NCBI GenBank assembly: GCA_020466095.1
Contig: CM035807.1
Span: forward strand, 55,040,555-55,104,554
Direction of reading: 5' to 3'
DNA length: 64,000 nucleotides
Source of the DNA: Chlorops oryzae
Taxonomy: Eukaryota; Arthropoda; Insecta; Diptera; Chloropidae
Below are positions 12,737 through 21,950 of the stretch, piece after piece. The translations under genes were made by a program, and so were the position numbers. Numbering within the stretch: position 1 is the stretch's first letter; every line of letters starts with the position of its first letter. The notes below the pieces were generated by a model that was not told where the DNA came from, searched no databases, and saw nothing but the letters and a program-made list of their open reading frames with translations.

Positions 12737-13106
12737 TGTCGACGCTCCTCGAATTTAATTTAAGAATAAATAAAATTAAATATAAAATATGAAATATACT
12801 GAATTCAATACACCCTAGCTTAGGGTCCTGCATTGTATAAATTCACCTAAGTACTCTTTCTTTGTACAAACTCTTGCATTATATAAACTCATTTAAGTAC
12901 TCTTTATTTGTACAAACTCTTTCATTGTACAAACTCTTTGCCTTATATAGACTCATATGTATCCACTCACTGTTCTCTCTCTCTCTCTCTTTGCTTTGTA
13001 AGACACTGTATAAGAAACCCTAAAACGGAGAACTTTTCCATTCGCTAATAAACCGTCCTTTGCCTTAAATCGATCGTATTAATCACTATGTCAAAGAATT
13101 AGTTCA
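12737..13106 (+). repeat. BEL-1 5' LTR (370 bp)
   Basis: It begins TGTCGACGCTCCTCGAATTT and ends ...AAAGAATTAGTTCA. It contains three to four degenerate copies of a roughly 45-bp unit ('TGTACAAACTC TTGCATT') and a (CT)n run, followed by AATAAA near 13048. The 3' copy at 27319 has one extra partial unit and several substitutions, so this insertion is older than BEL-3. Confidence 0.92.
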
Positions 13107-13121
13107 TGGTCCTTCGAGTTG
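13107..13121 (+). promoter_or_regulatory. BEL-1 primer binding site
   Basis: TGGTCCTTCGAGTTG starts immediately after the 5' LTR. The same TGGTCCTTCGAG core follows the LTRs of BEL-2 and BEL-3, so all three probably use the same or closely related tRNA primers. Confidence 0.85.
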
Positions 13122-14511
13122 AAAAAATAGACAAACTTTAAAAACTGTTTTTTGGGGAAAAATAGTTGTTTTTTGAGGAAAAAAAAAAACCAAAACCTTT
13201 TCAAAAAAAAAAAAAAATTTTTCTGGTCTTTCAAAAAACCATACCATACCATAACCCTTTAGAAAAAAAAAATTTTTTTGCACAAAAAAAAAATTGAAAA
13301 AAAGAATCCCAAATTTTTTTGTGTACGAAAAAAAATCGAACTCCGCGGTACACGGCGCGTAATAAAAATTACTAAAAAAAAAAACAACAAATTAAACGGA
13401 CACAAAAGAAGAGGAACCCCTGCAGGAAAACAGTTGGTTGGTGGTGGCGTCCTATATAGAAGTAGCCGGTGTCGTGTTGTTGCTATCGTTGCAGTTGCTG
13501 GTGCCGCTGCTGTTGCTGTTGGTGTAATACCCGTAGCAGGAAACCCCCCATAAAATCAAAAAATTTGTAGTAACGGAAAAGCGCCTTTTTCCCCATTTGG
13601 AATTCCCATTATTTTCCTAACAGTTATGTTAGAGTCCACGTAACTAAAAAAAAAAAAAAAAAAATCCTTCCTAAAATTCAATTTTTTCAAGTCGATTGCA
13701 AATCAATGAAAAGGAACTCTAAAGGAAAATAACGGAAACGCTACATATACACATATACATATATAAATTTCATATAATACGGAAATCTATATGTACACAG
13801 ATTTAGCCACGCTAAAAAGCGCGCCAACTTAAATATATAACAAGAGAATGGACTCTTCACTAAAAATTAGTACACGCATAAAAAAAAGAAAAAGCAATCC
13901 TAAAATCAAATAGAAAGATCAATTCTTTGCTGTAATACGCAAATTTAGCAGCACCCGGATATAAAATTGGCTTTATGTTCTTTCTCTCTTTTTTCGTTGA
14001 ATTCGTATGGTACACATCAAGTTTGATTTTGGTTGGTTTTTCTACTTTTGCATGTGGTGCAGTCAAATTGTGCAACGGCAAAGCACTTTTGTTTGCTATC
14101 GAACAGTGCACCCTACGGTCGGCGATAGGCGGTTAGCTTGCGACATTTATATTGCAAATATTTTATTACATTCATATAAACATTCAGCTTTGTTATTTGC
14201 ATTTATTTAATTAGGAAAACAGAATTAAATACCCTCACGAAAAAAAGGTCAAATTTTCTTTAACTTCAAAATAATAAATAAAATTAAAATATAAAATTTT
14301 TTTTTTATTTTTGTTCAAACTCACGTTGAAGAGAAATAGTCTTACACCCTACAGTCGGTGTAAACACGAATTTTTGGATCCTCAAATATAGGGAAAAAAA
14401 TTGTTTTTCTTTACTCTTTCTTGAATTCTATAGGTCATTTGTCGAAAAATCAGATTCTTGCAGGTTTTTATTGATTAAAACTCTTATTTATTCCCTCTCT
14501 ATTTCTTTAAA
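13122..14511 (+). other. BEL-1 untranslated leader
   Basis: About 1.4 kb of A/T-rich sequence with long A runs and a short GTTGCTG-rich patch at 13475-13530 separates the PBS from the gag start. Open frames in it resemble nothing and lack continuity; I treat it as leader. It is unusually long for a BEL element. Confidence 0.6.
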
Positions 14512-15514
14512 ATGTCTCAAAGCGAAAACGAGGCCGTAAACTCTGCGAAGGTGAATCTTGCTTCGATTTTCATTTTTAGGTCCGATGACCAAATTAAATT
14601 TTGCTCAAAACTCAATCAAACTCCATTAGAAGACCTAACCCAAGGCGTTCTTGAGTTTAAAAAAGCTGATCTAGACCGTAGATGGAACATCTTGGCTACC
14701 GCCTACGAAGACGCTATGGTCTCTAATGAAGAAGCAAGCACTGATAAATTTAAAAAATCCGCTAGCGAGAAATTTGATAAATGCACCGAAGCATTTCACT
14801 CTTGCAAGGCAAAGATATACGAGATGTTGCAGACTTTTAGTACTGCTATCAAAGTTGGCACCCATTCTACAATAAACGAAACATCTATTTGCATTGACCA
14901 CGCCCCTTTTCACACTAACATAAACCTTCTACCGTGTGACACAGAGCCCTTCGAAGGCTCCTACGAAACTTGGCCAGCGGTTAGAGATCTTTTTACTGGT
15001 ATTTATAAAGAGAACGCTGGCCTTTACCCGGTACAAAAATTATATTATTTAAGGCAAAATACCAAGGGTAATGCAGGAAAAATAGTTCGACATTACCCAC
15101 TTAGTGCAGAAAATTTTGTTTTAGTATGGGAAGCTCTGCATGTTCGATATGACAATAAACGTGTTCTTCTTGCTAATCAATTAAACTTTTGACTGAATTT
15201 GCCCTCCGGAACTACCGAAAGTTGTGAAGCGATTCAAAAAATTCAAGTCACTATCAGTGACTGCCTGCCACACTTACATCACAAGGAATCAGTGTGGATA
15301 ATTGGGACCCTTTCGTAGTTCATTTATGTGCAATGAAACTACCGAAATTCACACTTTCATTGTGGGAACAATCGTTAACGTCTCACAAAGGCTTACCCTC
15401 CTCGAAAGAAATGGAAACTTTCCTTATTTCAAGAGCTCAAATTGTTGAAACGGTTAACAACTATAGGCAACCTTCAACCTCTAATCCCCCACAGACCCAT
15501 TATCCAAATAACAC
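14512..15514 (+). pseudogene. BEL-1 gag, N-terminal part, truncated
   Basis: Starts at ATG 14512 (MSQSENEAVNS). It contains the BEL Gag segment (DUF1759 type) with LPCDTEPFEGSYETWPAVRD and VWEALHVRYDNKR. An in-frame TGA at about 15190 is followed in the same frame by matching Gag sequence (LPSGTTESCEAIQKIQ). A one-base frame change near 15295 then leads into WDPFVVHLCAMKLP. The reading ends at 15514 where BEL-2 inserted. Gag packages the RNA; this copy is inactive through stop, frameshift and interruption. Confidence 0.85.
15510..15514. other. Left flank AACAC of BEL-2 insertion
   Basis: AACAC precedes the BEL-2 LTR and would be the 5-bp target duplication. The right-hand copy is not available because the BEL-2 3' LTR is cut off by LINE-1, so the duplication cannot be confirmed. 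Confidence 0.5.
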
Positions 15515-15794
15515 TGTTGCCGCGTGTCTCGTCGTCTGAGCGGACCATAATTAGCGTGTCGATATAAGTTATCGATGTTTTGTAAAAAGATAAATGAGTA
15601 TAAACGTCAATCATTAAAATTCATTCGAGATAACCGCACGTGTTTTTGATCGTTGATGACCGCGAGTTGACTATTAGCAAAGGCTGTTTCCAAGAAAGGG
15701 ATCAACCCTTTATCTGTTCGATCTCCCATTGAGGAAACGATTAATTGATTATATGTTTATAATACTAGACTAACGTTCCATCCGCGCCGCAACA
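15515..15794 (+). repeat. BEL-2 5' LTR (280 bp)
   Basis: Begins TGTTGCCGCGTGTCTCGTCG and ends ...CGCGCCGCAACA (TG...CA). Its first ~64 bases recur at 21420 with one G/T difference (CGTCTGAG versus CGTCTTAG). BEL LTRs of 250-400 bp are usual. Confidence 0.9.
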
Positions 15795-15799
15795 TATAA

Positions 15800-15817
15800 T
15801 GGTCCTTCGAGCCGGAT
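15800..15817 (+). promoter_or_regulatory. BEL-2 primer binding site
   Basis: TGGTCCTTCGAGCCGGAT begins five bases after the LTR end. It is identical over this 18-mer to the minus-strand PBS of BEL-3 at 46451-46468. Confidence 0.88.
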
Positions 15818-16195
15818 TCGTTATGTGCAACTGATACGCAAATCGATCGCGAACGAATTGAATACCAATACGTCGCGAATATCATTCGAAATAGTTTAAT
15901 TCGCGGTATTTCTTAGACTTGGATGCTCGAATGAGCATCGTGAGCATATCCGTAAGTCACCGACATTCAAAATTGGTTGCTGCAGTTACGTTATCCACGT
16001 GTAACGACGGCCTTTAGCGTTATCTGCGATTTATCTAACGGGAGCGATAGATCATTCAGAACGGTGTTATCGATTGCTAACTAACAACCCTTCTGCGCGG
16101 AGTGACAGTTGTTTTTCTGAATGTGTCAATTTTATTTGTTTCGGCTAGAAAAGTCGTACATCGCCATTAAGTTGGAATCAGAAGAGTGATCTACA
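15818..16195 (+). other. BEL-2 leader
   Basis: 378 bp of untranslated sequence between the primer site and the Gag-Pol ATG. No obvious open frame or splice junction was identified. Packaging signals would be expected here by analogy. Confidence 0.6.
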
Positions 16196-19100
16196 ATGGC
16201 AAATAATTTGAAAGTCCGTGACTCGGCTAATAAAGCCATTATGCGTTATCTAAAGGCGAGTGAAGATGTTACGATTCGAAGCAACATTGAACAAGCCGAA
16301 TCTTACTCGCAATTGCTGGAAAATCAATGGGAGCGTTTTACAACGTCACAAGAAGCTGTTGAGGTTTCGTGCGGCGAGGAAACATTAGCAATGGAGGAAG
16401 CGATAAGAGTCCAAACAGAGTGTTGGTACGTACAAGCGCGTGCGAACTATAATAAAATTCTCCGTGCAGCTAACGAATCTCAACGAGAAAAAAGTCGAAG
16501 TGCTATGAATGTGGGCCGCCTCCCACAAATGGACTTGCCAACGTTTTCTGGAGCACCCACTGAATGGTTGAGTTTCAGAGACGTATTTGAATCGTTGATT
16601 CACAATAATGCAGACTTGACTGCAAGTCAAAAGTTACATTACCTTCGCAGTTGCCTCAAGGGTGAAGCTCTTCGTGTTGTTGACTCCTTTCAAGTCAGCA
16701 ATGCAAATTATCAAGAAGCCTGGGGTTTGATTTGCGGCCGTTACCATGTTATGCGAATAATCGTGGATCAGCATCTCAACGCTATATCGCTGGTTAAAAA
16801 AGCTACAGAAGATTCCGCCGAAGCTATCAAAGGGGTTTGCGATACCGTTCGACAGCATGTACACGCATTAAAGGCTATAGGACGTCCAGTGCAATTCTGG
16901 GATGACTGGATCATCCATTCAATCGTTTCAAAGTTGGCCTTCGAGACACGTAAACAGTGGGAATTGTCACTAGCTTGTGCCAATCCACCAACCTTCGAGG
17001 AGCTTACTCATTTTCTGGAAGGTCGCTGCCGATCTTTGGAGGCTGCAACATTGTCCAAGCCAAAACTTGCTAAACCGAAGGGCGTTTTTCATACTATGGA
17101 TGACGAAGAGGCACAGGTCAACACCGCTGTGAGAACAAATGTCTCTCAACAATGCTTATGCTGCGGGGAAGCACATGCGTTATATGTTTGCGAAAAGTTT
17201 AACAACATGTCTATTACTTCCAGATTAGCCTTGGTGAAGGAAAAGAGAGCTTGTTACAATTGTTTGAGTCGCGGACATATGTCCAATCGCTGTCGCAGTC
17301 AGTCTAATTGCCGTACCTGCAACTGCCGTCACCATTCGTTGCTGCACAATCATGAAACCGCCGCCGCTCCGGTTGAAAGTGGAACGCAAGTTACTTCCTT
17401 GCATCACATAGCTACTTATAAACAAATTTTGTTGGCAACGGCTAGAATTCGAATCAAGGATCGGACAGGTTGTTGGCAGACTGCGCGCGCGCTTTTTGAC
17501 AACGGTTCACATATTTCCTTAATCACGGAGTCTTGCGTTTTGCGACTTGGTTTAACCCGAAATCCTTCGAAGGTGGTTATCTCTGGAATTGGAAATACGG
17601 TCCAAGCGAAAACAAGTGGCAGGGTGCTGCTAGCGCTCTCACATCGACAAAAGGATGAGGCATCCACTATTGAGGCCTACACGATACCAAAAATTACGAG
17701 CGACATCCCGTCTACGTTGTTTCGAACGGACGCATGGAGTCAACGCATTGACTTCGAGCTCGCCGATCCTGAGTTTTTCAAGCCTGGACCTATTGACATC
17801 CTTATAGGGATGGATTTTATGGAGAAATTTATCTTGCCCGAGTTGCGTAAAGGGTCTCAAGGAATGCCACTCGCTCAGTCAACGACATTCGGTTGGGTTC
17901 TCTCAGGACGAACCGACGGCACAGCGCAATGCCAATCGATATCGCTACTGTGTAACTCCGACCCCCTTAATGAAGCACTCGTACGATTGTGGGAAATGGA
18001 GCAATTTCCGAGAAGGCGCTTCTTGACTAAAGAAGAAGCCTTATGTGAACAAAATTTTGCTGAAACGCATCGCCGAACGGTTGAGGGTCGATTCGTAGTG
18101 AAGCTTCCGTTTAAGGAGAACGTTAGAATTGGAGAAACGAAGGCAAGGGCCGAGCGTAGGTTTCTTCGCATGGAGACTACATTATCGCACAAAGAAGATG
18201 TGAGAAGCTACTACGACGACTTTATGCGAGAACTCCTTAGTCTAGGCCACATGGAAATAGCGAGCGGAGCGCCTCAAAATGCATATTACATGCCTCACCA
18301 CGCAGTAATAAAGGAGAGCAGCGCAACAACGAAGTTGAGGGTAGTCTTCAATGCTTCCTTCAAGTCATCCTCCGGATACTCATTAAACGACGCTCTATTT
18401 GTAGGCCCACAGCTCCAACCAGATTTATTTACAATATTGATACGGTTCAGGGCGAACAAATTTGCGATGACTGCCGATATTGAGAAAATGTATCGGCAGG
18501 TGCTAATCGACGAGGAGCATGCAGATTTTCAACGAATATTGTGGAGAAGCAATCCCTCCGATGAGTTAAAGGTCTATAGGCTGTTGCGAGTGACCTATGG
18601 CGTAGCTTCTGCCTCTTACTTAGCAGTAAAAGCAATGCAAGAAGCTGCATTAGAGCATCAAACTCGGTTTCCTGCCGCGTCTAAAACGATTTTGCGCGAT
18701 TTTTATATGGACGATCTCCTTACCGGAGCTGACTCGGAAGGCGAGCTACTAGCGATACAAGAAAACGTATCGTCTATATTAGCGAGCGCAGGATTTAATT
18801 TGCGGAAATGGGCATCAAATTATAAGCTCCTCGCTGAATCTCTTCCCGGCGATTTAAAACAGTTGCCTCATTATGCAGTAGATGATGAGGAAGTGCGGAC
18901 TTTGGGACTAATATGGAATGTGAAAGGTGATTATCTGACATATGTCGTGAGTCTTGGAGAATTCCCAGCTAGGCTTACTAAACGGAGATTTCTATCGGAC
19001 GCTAGCCGCTTGTTTGATCCTGTCGGTCTTCTCGCCCCCTGTACTGTGATGGCGAAATTGTGGTTTCAAAAGCTATGGACACCTTATATTAATTGGGACG

Positions 19101-21283
19101 ACCCCCTACCAGATGATATTGTAGAGCTGTGGCAAATTCATAGAAAAGGCTTGCAAAACTTATCTCATGTGAAGCTCGCGCGATGGATTGGCTTTGGACC
19201 TGAAACCGCTACGCACGAGCTACACGTTTTCGCGGACGCCTCGGAAAAAGCTTACGCCGCTGCAGTATATGCTCGGGTAGTTGTCAAGAACGAAGTTATG
19301 GTCACGTTGGTTGCTGCGAAGGCGAAGGTGGCTCCTATCAAGACAATCTCACTGCCTCGATTAGAGCTTTGCGCTGCACACTTGGCCGCAAGGCTTATTG
19401 GTCAAGTCATCGAAAGCCTCGACCGCTGGAAGTTCCGTGTATTTGCGTGGACCGATTCGACCATCACTCTTGCTTGGATACAGGAGCAGCCAAGTCGATG
19501 GTCTACCTTCATTGCCAACCGTGTGGCAGCCATTCAGGAAGTCTTGCCTGGGGAAATTTGGTCGCATGTTTGTTCCGAGCAGAACCCTGCCGACTGTGCG
19601 TCCAGAGGCGTGACCGCCGAGTACTTGTTGCAACATGCCTTGTGGTGGAGTGGTCCCGAGTTCCTAAGACAACATACGAGAAGTTGGGAAATTGAAGGCA
19701 ATAAGAACTATGAGACGAACTTGGAATTGAAGAATCGTGAGAGAAAAACTCACATTGCGACCACAACTGATGTTTGGAGTGTCCTCATGAAATACTCATC
19801 ATATAGTAAGCTGAAAAGGGTTATCGCCTACGTTAATCGATTTATTCACAACACGCGCCAGTCGGTACTCCGCGGCGCAGGGAAGGGGAGAAAGGGCCTT
19901 CTTACCTTTGCTGAACTTCGCCACGCTGAAACTGCACTTATAAAATATACCCAACAGCTGTATTTTCCGCTTGAAGTTTACAACTGCAAGGAAAACAAAC
20001 AATTGCCCTTGCGAAGTAGCCTTCGCTTTTTGCAACCGTTTATTGACAGTTCTGGTGTCCTACGCGTAGGTGGCCGCTTAAAAAGATTCGACGCAGCCTA
20101 CGACGTCAGACACCCCATTATTCTCCCAAAGCTCTCGACGCTCTCTCGGCTCCTAATAACGGAATTACACATATATACGCTGCATGGCGGTCCGCAGTTG
20201 GTACAGGTGCTGCTACGACGACGATTCTGGATGGCGGGATCGCGAAATTTGATACGGAAAATTTATAGGAACTGTGTGAAATGTACGAAAATAAATCGAA
20301 GACCGATGCAACAGGAAATGGCTGATCTACCAGATTGCCGACTCACCTATGTGAGGTGTTTCTTCAGCAGTGCTGTTGACTTTGCTGGTCCGTTTACGCT
20401 CAAATTCTCATCAGGACGCGGAGCTAAAACGACTAAAGGTTACGTTTCGTGCTTTATATGCATGGGTACAGGAGCGATGCACCTCGAGTTGGCAAGCGAT
20501 CTGTCGACAACGTCATTTCTGAACGCTTTCAAGAGATTCGTCAATAGACGAGGTATATGCCGCGACGTGTATTCGGACAACGGAACAAATTTTGTAGGTG
20601 CCGAGAGGGAGCTGCGAAAAATATTTAATGAGGTGTTGACTGATCCCCACTTATCGAGTTATTTTGCTGATCTGAACGTGAATTGGCACTTCAATCCCCC
20701 AAACGCTCCACACATGGGTGGATACTGGGAGACTGGAGTGAAACGCGTAAAATATTACCTGCGTCGTACTTTAAATGATCACTTGCTGACGTTTGAAGAA
20801 TTCAGTACGTTGCTGACGGAAGTTGAAGCTTGTGTAAACTCTCGCCCCTTATGTGTTCATACGGCTGACGACACAGATGCAGAGATCTTGACGCCTGGTC
20901 ACTTCATAGTTGGTGAGCCCCTGAAATGCATACCAGAGCCTTCGGTGGATAGCTGCGATGGAAAGATAGCTCAAAGATGGCAACTGATTTCGGCGCTGCG
21001 ACGAAATTTTTGGAAAAGGTGGCGAGATGAATACATAACAAGCCTGCAAAAACGCAGTAAATGGCTACGCCAGAAACCAAACCTTAAGGAAAACGATGTA
21101 GTTGTCGTATTAGGCGAGCGAACGCCCCCTACAAAATGGAAGCTAGGTCGAGTAATACGATGTTTCCCTGGGGAGGACGGACGAGTGCGAGTTGCCGCAA
21201 TTAAAACCATAGACGGGGAACTGACGCGGCCGATACACAAGCTGTGCCTCCTGCCCACTGAAGATTCGACATTCAAGTCATGA
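16196..21283 (+). CDS. BEL/Pao Gag-Pol polyprotein, intact 1695 codons
   Basis: One uninterrupted frame from ATG 16196 (MANNLKVRDSANK) to TGA at 21281-21283. The order is BEL Gag (LPTFSGAPTEWLSFRDVFES near residue 115), zinc knuckles (CLCCGEAHALYVC, CYNCLSRGHMSNRC, C..C..RHHSLLH, about 320-385), and retropepsin-like domain (ALFDNGSH near 430, LIGMDFME near 540). RT follows with HHAVIKES near 700 and catalytic YMDD near 836. RNase H/DUF1759-linked pol includes FADASEKAYAA near 1010 and AWTDSTITLAW near 1085. Integrase has HGG, CVKC, VDFAGPF, YSDNGTNF near 1458 and PHMGGYWE near 1505. The protease has Asn after the catalytic Asp (DNG rather than DSG/DTG). Length fits a full BEL polyprotein. It should act in virus-like particles and then in the nucleus as integrase. 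All key motifs are visible, so confidence is high. Confidence 0.96.
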   Translation: MANNLKVRDSANKAIMRYLKASEDVTIRSNIEQAESYSQLLENQWERFTTSQEAVEVSCGEETLAMEEAIRVQTECWYVQARANYNKILRAANESQREKSRSAMNVGRLPQMDLPTFSGAPTEWLSFRDVFESLIHNNADLTASQKLHYLRSCLKGEALRVVDSFQVSNANYQEAWGLICGRYHVMRIIVDQHLNAISLVKKATEDSAEAIKGVCDTVRQHVHALKAIGRPVQFWDDWIIHSIVSKLAFETRKQWELSLACANPPTFEELTHFLEGRCRSLEAATLSKPKLAKPKGVFHTMDDEEAQVNTAVRTNVSQQCLCCGEAHALYVCEKFNNMSITSRLALVKEKRACYNCLSRGHMSNRCRSQSNCRTCNCRHHSLLHNHETAAAPVESGTQVTSLHHIATYKQILLATARIRIKDRTGCWQTARALFDNGSHISLITESCVLRLGLTRNPSKVVISGIGNTVQAKTSGRVLLALSHRQKDEASTIEAYTIPKITSDIPSTLFRTDAWSQRIDFELADPEFFKPGPIDILIGMDFMEKFILPELRKGSQGMPLAQSTTFGWVLSGRTDGTAQCQSISLLCNSDPLNEALVRLWEMEQFPRRRFLTKEEALCEQNFAETHRRTVEGRFVVKLPFKENVRIGETKARAERRFLRMETTLSHKEDVRSYYDDFMRELLSLGHMEIASGAPQNAYYMPHHAVIKESSATTKLRVVFNASFKSSSGYSLNDALFVGPQLQPDLFTILIRFRANKFAMTADIEKMYRQVLIDEEHADFQRILWRSNPSDELKVYRLLRVTYGVASASYLAVKAMQEAALEHQTRFPAASKTILRDFYMDDLLTGADSEGELLAIQENVSSILASAGFNLRKWASNYKLLAESLPGDLKQLPHYAVDDEEVRTLGLIWNVKGDYLTYVVSLGEFPARLTKRRFLSDASRLFDPVGLLAPCTVMAKLWFQKLWTPYINWDDPLPDDIVELWQIHRKGLQNLSHVKLARWIGFGPETATHELHVFADASEKAYAAAVYARVVVKNEVMVTLVAAKAKVAPIKTISLPRLELCAAHLAARLIGQVIESLDRWKFRVFAWTDSTITLAWIQEQPSRWSTFIANRVAAIQEVLPGEIWSHVCSEQNPADCASRGVTAEYLLQHALWWSGPEFLRQHTRSWEIEGNKNYETNLELKNRERKTHIATTTDVWSVLMKYSSYSKLKRVIAYVNRFIHNTRQSVLRGAGKGRKGLLTFAELRHAETALIKYTQQLYFPLEVYNCKENKQLPLRSSLRFLQPFIDSSGVLRVGGRLKRFDAAYDVRHPIILPKLSTLSRLLITELHIYTLHGGPQLVQVLLRRRFWMAGSRNLIRKIYRNCVKCTKINRRPMQQEMADLPDCRLTYVRCFFSSAVDFAGPFTLKFSSGRGAKTTKGYVSCFICMGTGAMHLELASDLSTTSFLNAFKRFVNRRGICRDVYSDNGTNFVGAERELRKIFNEVLTDPHLSSYFADLNVNWHFNPPNAPHMGGYWETGVKRVKYYLRRTLNDHLLTFEEFSTLLTEVEACVNSRPLCVHTADDTDAEILTPGHFIVGEPLKCIPEPSVDSCDGKIAQRWQLISALRRNFWKRWRDEYITSLQKRSKWLRQKPNLKENDVVVVLGERTPPTKWKLGRVIRCFPGEDGRVRVAAIKTIDGELTRPIHKLCLLPTEDSTFKS

Positions 21284-21406
21284 TAGTTGATGTCAACGCG
21301 ATCTAAAAATGTTTCAATTTTTCTTTCTTTGTTATTATTTGCTATTATTATTGTTACTCCAGTTATGTTAAGTTTTGTACATAGTATTTGTTGAACTCAG
21401 TCGTTC

Positions 21407-21419
21407 AAGGCGGGCGGTA
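21407..21419 (+). other. BEL-2 polypurine tract
   Basis: AAGGCGGGCGGTA lies directly before the TGTTGCC start of the 3' LTR. A related GGCCGGCGATA precedes the BEL-1 3' LTR. Confidence 0.8.
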
Positions 21420-21485
21420 TGTTGCCGCGTGTCTCGTCGTCTTAGCGGACCATAATTAGCGTGTCGATATAAGTTATCGATGTTT
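21420..21485 (+). repeat. BEL-2 3' LTR, truncated after about 64 bp
   Basis: The sequence matches 15515-15578 and then runs into the T-rich tail of LINE-1. The remaining ~215 bp of this LTR are not found beyond the 5' end of LINE-1. Confidence 0.9.
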
Positions 21486-21712
21486 TTTTTTTTTTTTTTT
21501 TTTTTTTTAAACGTTTTATTATTTATTGAATCACTCCTCTAATATAGGAGTCTAGCAATAAGTTTTTTAAATCTTACACCTAATTGGACAATATTACAAA
21601 TTAGTAATAAGTTCATTGCGGGCCTCGGATACCGAAAACTGGGCTTTGCTGATATGTGAAGAAGCACGTAAAGTATTGACGGTGCGGAAACGAAGATTTT
21701 AAGCAGCTAGGC

Positions 21713-21950
21713 TGTGCGTGGATTGCAAGGGTGCATGGAGTGCACCCACCGCGTAGACGATCAGCTAGGAAAGCTGAGTTTATGAATGTGCGTGGATTGC
21801 AAGGGTGCATGGAGTGCACCCACCGAGTAGACTATCAGCTAGGAAAGCTGAGTTTATGGATGTGCGTGGATTGCAAGGGTGCATGGAGTGCACCCACCGA
21901 GTAGACGATCAGCTAGGAAAGCTGAGTTTATGGATGTGCATGGATTGCAC
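21713..21950 (-). repeat. Three 74-bp tandem repeats at the LINE-1 ORF2 end and 3' UTR
   Basis: TGTGCGTGGATTGCAAGGGT recurs at 21713, 21787 and 21861, exactly 74 bp apart, with a partial fourth copy at 21935. The array starts inside the last codons of ORF2 and extends into the 3' UTR. The units contain the inverted pair AGCTAGGAAAGCT and GTGCATGGAGTGCAC, so each could form small hairpins. Confidence 0.92.

Larger units (their letters stand above)
15515..21483 (+). mobile_element. BEL/Pao element 2 with intact Gag-Pol, 3' LTR truncated
   Basis: It comprises a 5' LTR, PBS, leader, one long Gag-Pol frame, a polypurine tract and the first ~64 bp of a 3' LTR, all on the plus strand and inserted into BEL-1 gag. 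LINE-1 begins where the 3' LTR stops. An intact 5.1-kb frame implies a recent arrival. Without a complete 3' LTR (no R repeat) it cannot complete normal strand transfer, although the protein could still be made from the 5' LTR. Confidence 0.93.

Noticed and set aside
17225..20035. Many minus-strand open frames opposite BEL-2 Gag-Pol
   Set aside because: Shadow frames of the long plus-strand coding region; no motifs of their own.
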